From the NCBI GenBank assembly GCA_902776955.1, contig CACYSG010000012.1, positions 33,886-97,885 of the forward strand: DNA of 64,000 nucleotides. The letters run 5' to 3'. Below the pieces are notes generated by a model that saw only the letters and a program-made list of their open reading frames with translations, did no database searches and was not told the origin of the DNA. The stretch comes from an uncultured Bacteroidales bacterium (GTDB lineage Bacteria > Bacteroidota > Bacteroidia > Bacteroidales > Muribaculaceae). Each line of letters opens with the position of its first letter. The stretch's first letter is position 1. The position numbers and the translations under genes were made by a program. This document shows positions 63,509 to 64,000 of this stretch, one piece after another.

Positions 63509-64000
63509 TCATTCTTGGTTTTGTTTCACAATAAGTTAAGGTGTTCTGCCGAGGGGTTGACACCTGCCCGGGAGGCACCTCTTGCCGCAAGCGGCAACCC
63601 CGCCCAAGTCTGTAACAGATGTGGTAAGGGTCTGCAAAATTAATCAAAAAAAGTTATTAACAAGTGTTTTTGACACAAATTTGTGCATTTTCACATTAAT
63701 CAACGGTGAGTGCGACGCTATTCAGCCGTTTGCCCCCACGCTAAGGGCGCAAAGTAATTTCCGCCATTAAAGCAGAGAAGTGATGGTAATTACACTTGTG
63801 AGAACCCGTTGGCCGAATCAAAGCAACATCGTTTTTAACGCTGCTAATTCTCAGCAGAAAGGTGCCCCTATGGGGTGGAAGCGGCGACAAGATGCCATGC
63901 GTGCGAGTGGCACCCGGAGGGTGGCCTCTGAGTAACCGGTGGTACCTGCCTGCGGAACGAGCGAAGCGAGTGCAGCAGCAGGCACCACCGGTGAGCTAGC
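63509..64000. other. Right-edge intergenic region with foldable GC-rich end
   Basis: 63540-63610 is a GC-rich, self-complementary leader of the thioredoxin-like gene (promoter box TAATTTTG on the minus strand at 63642-63635). 63650-63840 is AT-rich and shows nothing I recognise. 63841-64000 is GC-rich and holds a long hairpin (63937-63996, CCGGTGGTACCTGC against GCAGGCACCACCGG). It may be an RNA or the edge of a repeat; no gene is supported. Confidence 0.5.

Noticed and set aside
63841-64000. RNase P RNA, tmRNA or cobalamin riboswitch
   Set aside because: The conserved core motifs of these RNAs were not found on either strand in the visible part.
63880-64000. 5' end of a group II intron (a GTGCG occurs at about 63901)
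   Set aside because: Five bases are too little; no intron domain or reverse transcriptase is visible before the window ends.

Overview
This 64 kb window comes from a chromosome of a gut- or rumen-type member of the Bacteroidales. The evidence is a SusC/SusD-type outer-membrane uptake locus, many lipoprotein signals, Bacteroidota promoters (TTTG, about 20 bp, then TAnnTTTG), C-terminal dockerin-like tails, an initiator tRNA without encoded CCA, and the housekeeping gene set. Most genes are GC-rich; intergenic DNA and a few accessory genes are AT-rich. The exact family (for example Muribaculaceae or Prevotellaceae) cannot be decided by eye.

Layout. 1-4.1 kb: an AT-rich TPR-CHAT protein open at the left edge. 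4.2-8.2 kb: a dCMP-deaminase-like enzyme and two tandem, very similar S41 peptidases. 8.2-12.5 kb: repeat-filled intergenic DNA, a small secreted 3D-type protein, and a secreted gene of five cohesin-like modules plus a dockerin, now broken by a frameshift. 12.5-18.1 kb (minus strand): a compact seven-gene run (DUF2520 protein, Maf, two paralogous secreted proteins, then lipoprotein, permease and ATPase of an iron/cobalamin-type ABC importer). 18.2-26.2 kb: MsrA, a VanY-type carboxypeptidase, an ATP-grasp-like protein, a secreted S41-like protein, a GH2 glycosidase, EngB and a TIGR04076-type protein.

26.3-34.7 kb is an accessory island: three large paralogous secreted proteins with dockerin-like tails and one lone lipoprotein gene. 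They lie among several families of short palindromic or inverted-repeat elements, some of which are nested symmetrically around the lipoprotein gene. 34.8-42.5 kb (minus) is a SusC-SusD-zinc metallohydrolase-DUF4302 operon with no glycan-degrading enzyme in it. 43-50.9 kb holds core genes: an RluA-type pseudouridine synthase, class I fumarase, tRNA-fMet, a glycosyltransferase, PriA and FolD. At 51 kb a small four-helix-bundle (S23/IVP) gene sits between inverted heptamer arrays. It is followed by a class A PBP, a DMT transporter, a YARHG-domain protein, threonine synthase with an aspartate kinase lacking its ACT domains, YqgE, type II pantothenate kinase, a GT2-GNAT-acyltransferase group and a thioredoxin-like protein without its cysteines. 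The last 160 bases are GC-rich, strongly foldable and unexplained.

The most unusual content is (i) the dispersed hairpin and MITE-like families, one of which shows paired changes in its stem, (ii) the nested inverted repeats around the 31.1 kb lipoprotein gene, (iii) the cohesin-like/dockerin protein together with three dockerin-tailed paralogues, and (iv) short phased palindrome or heptamer arrays at gene ends.
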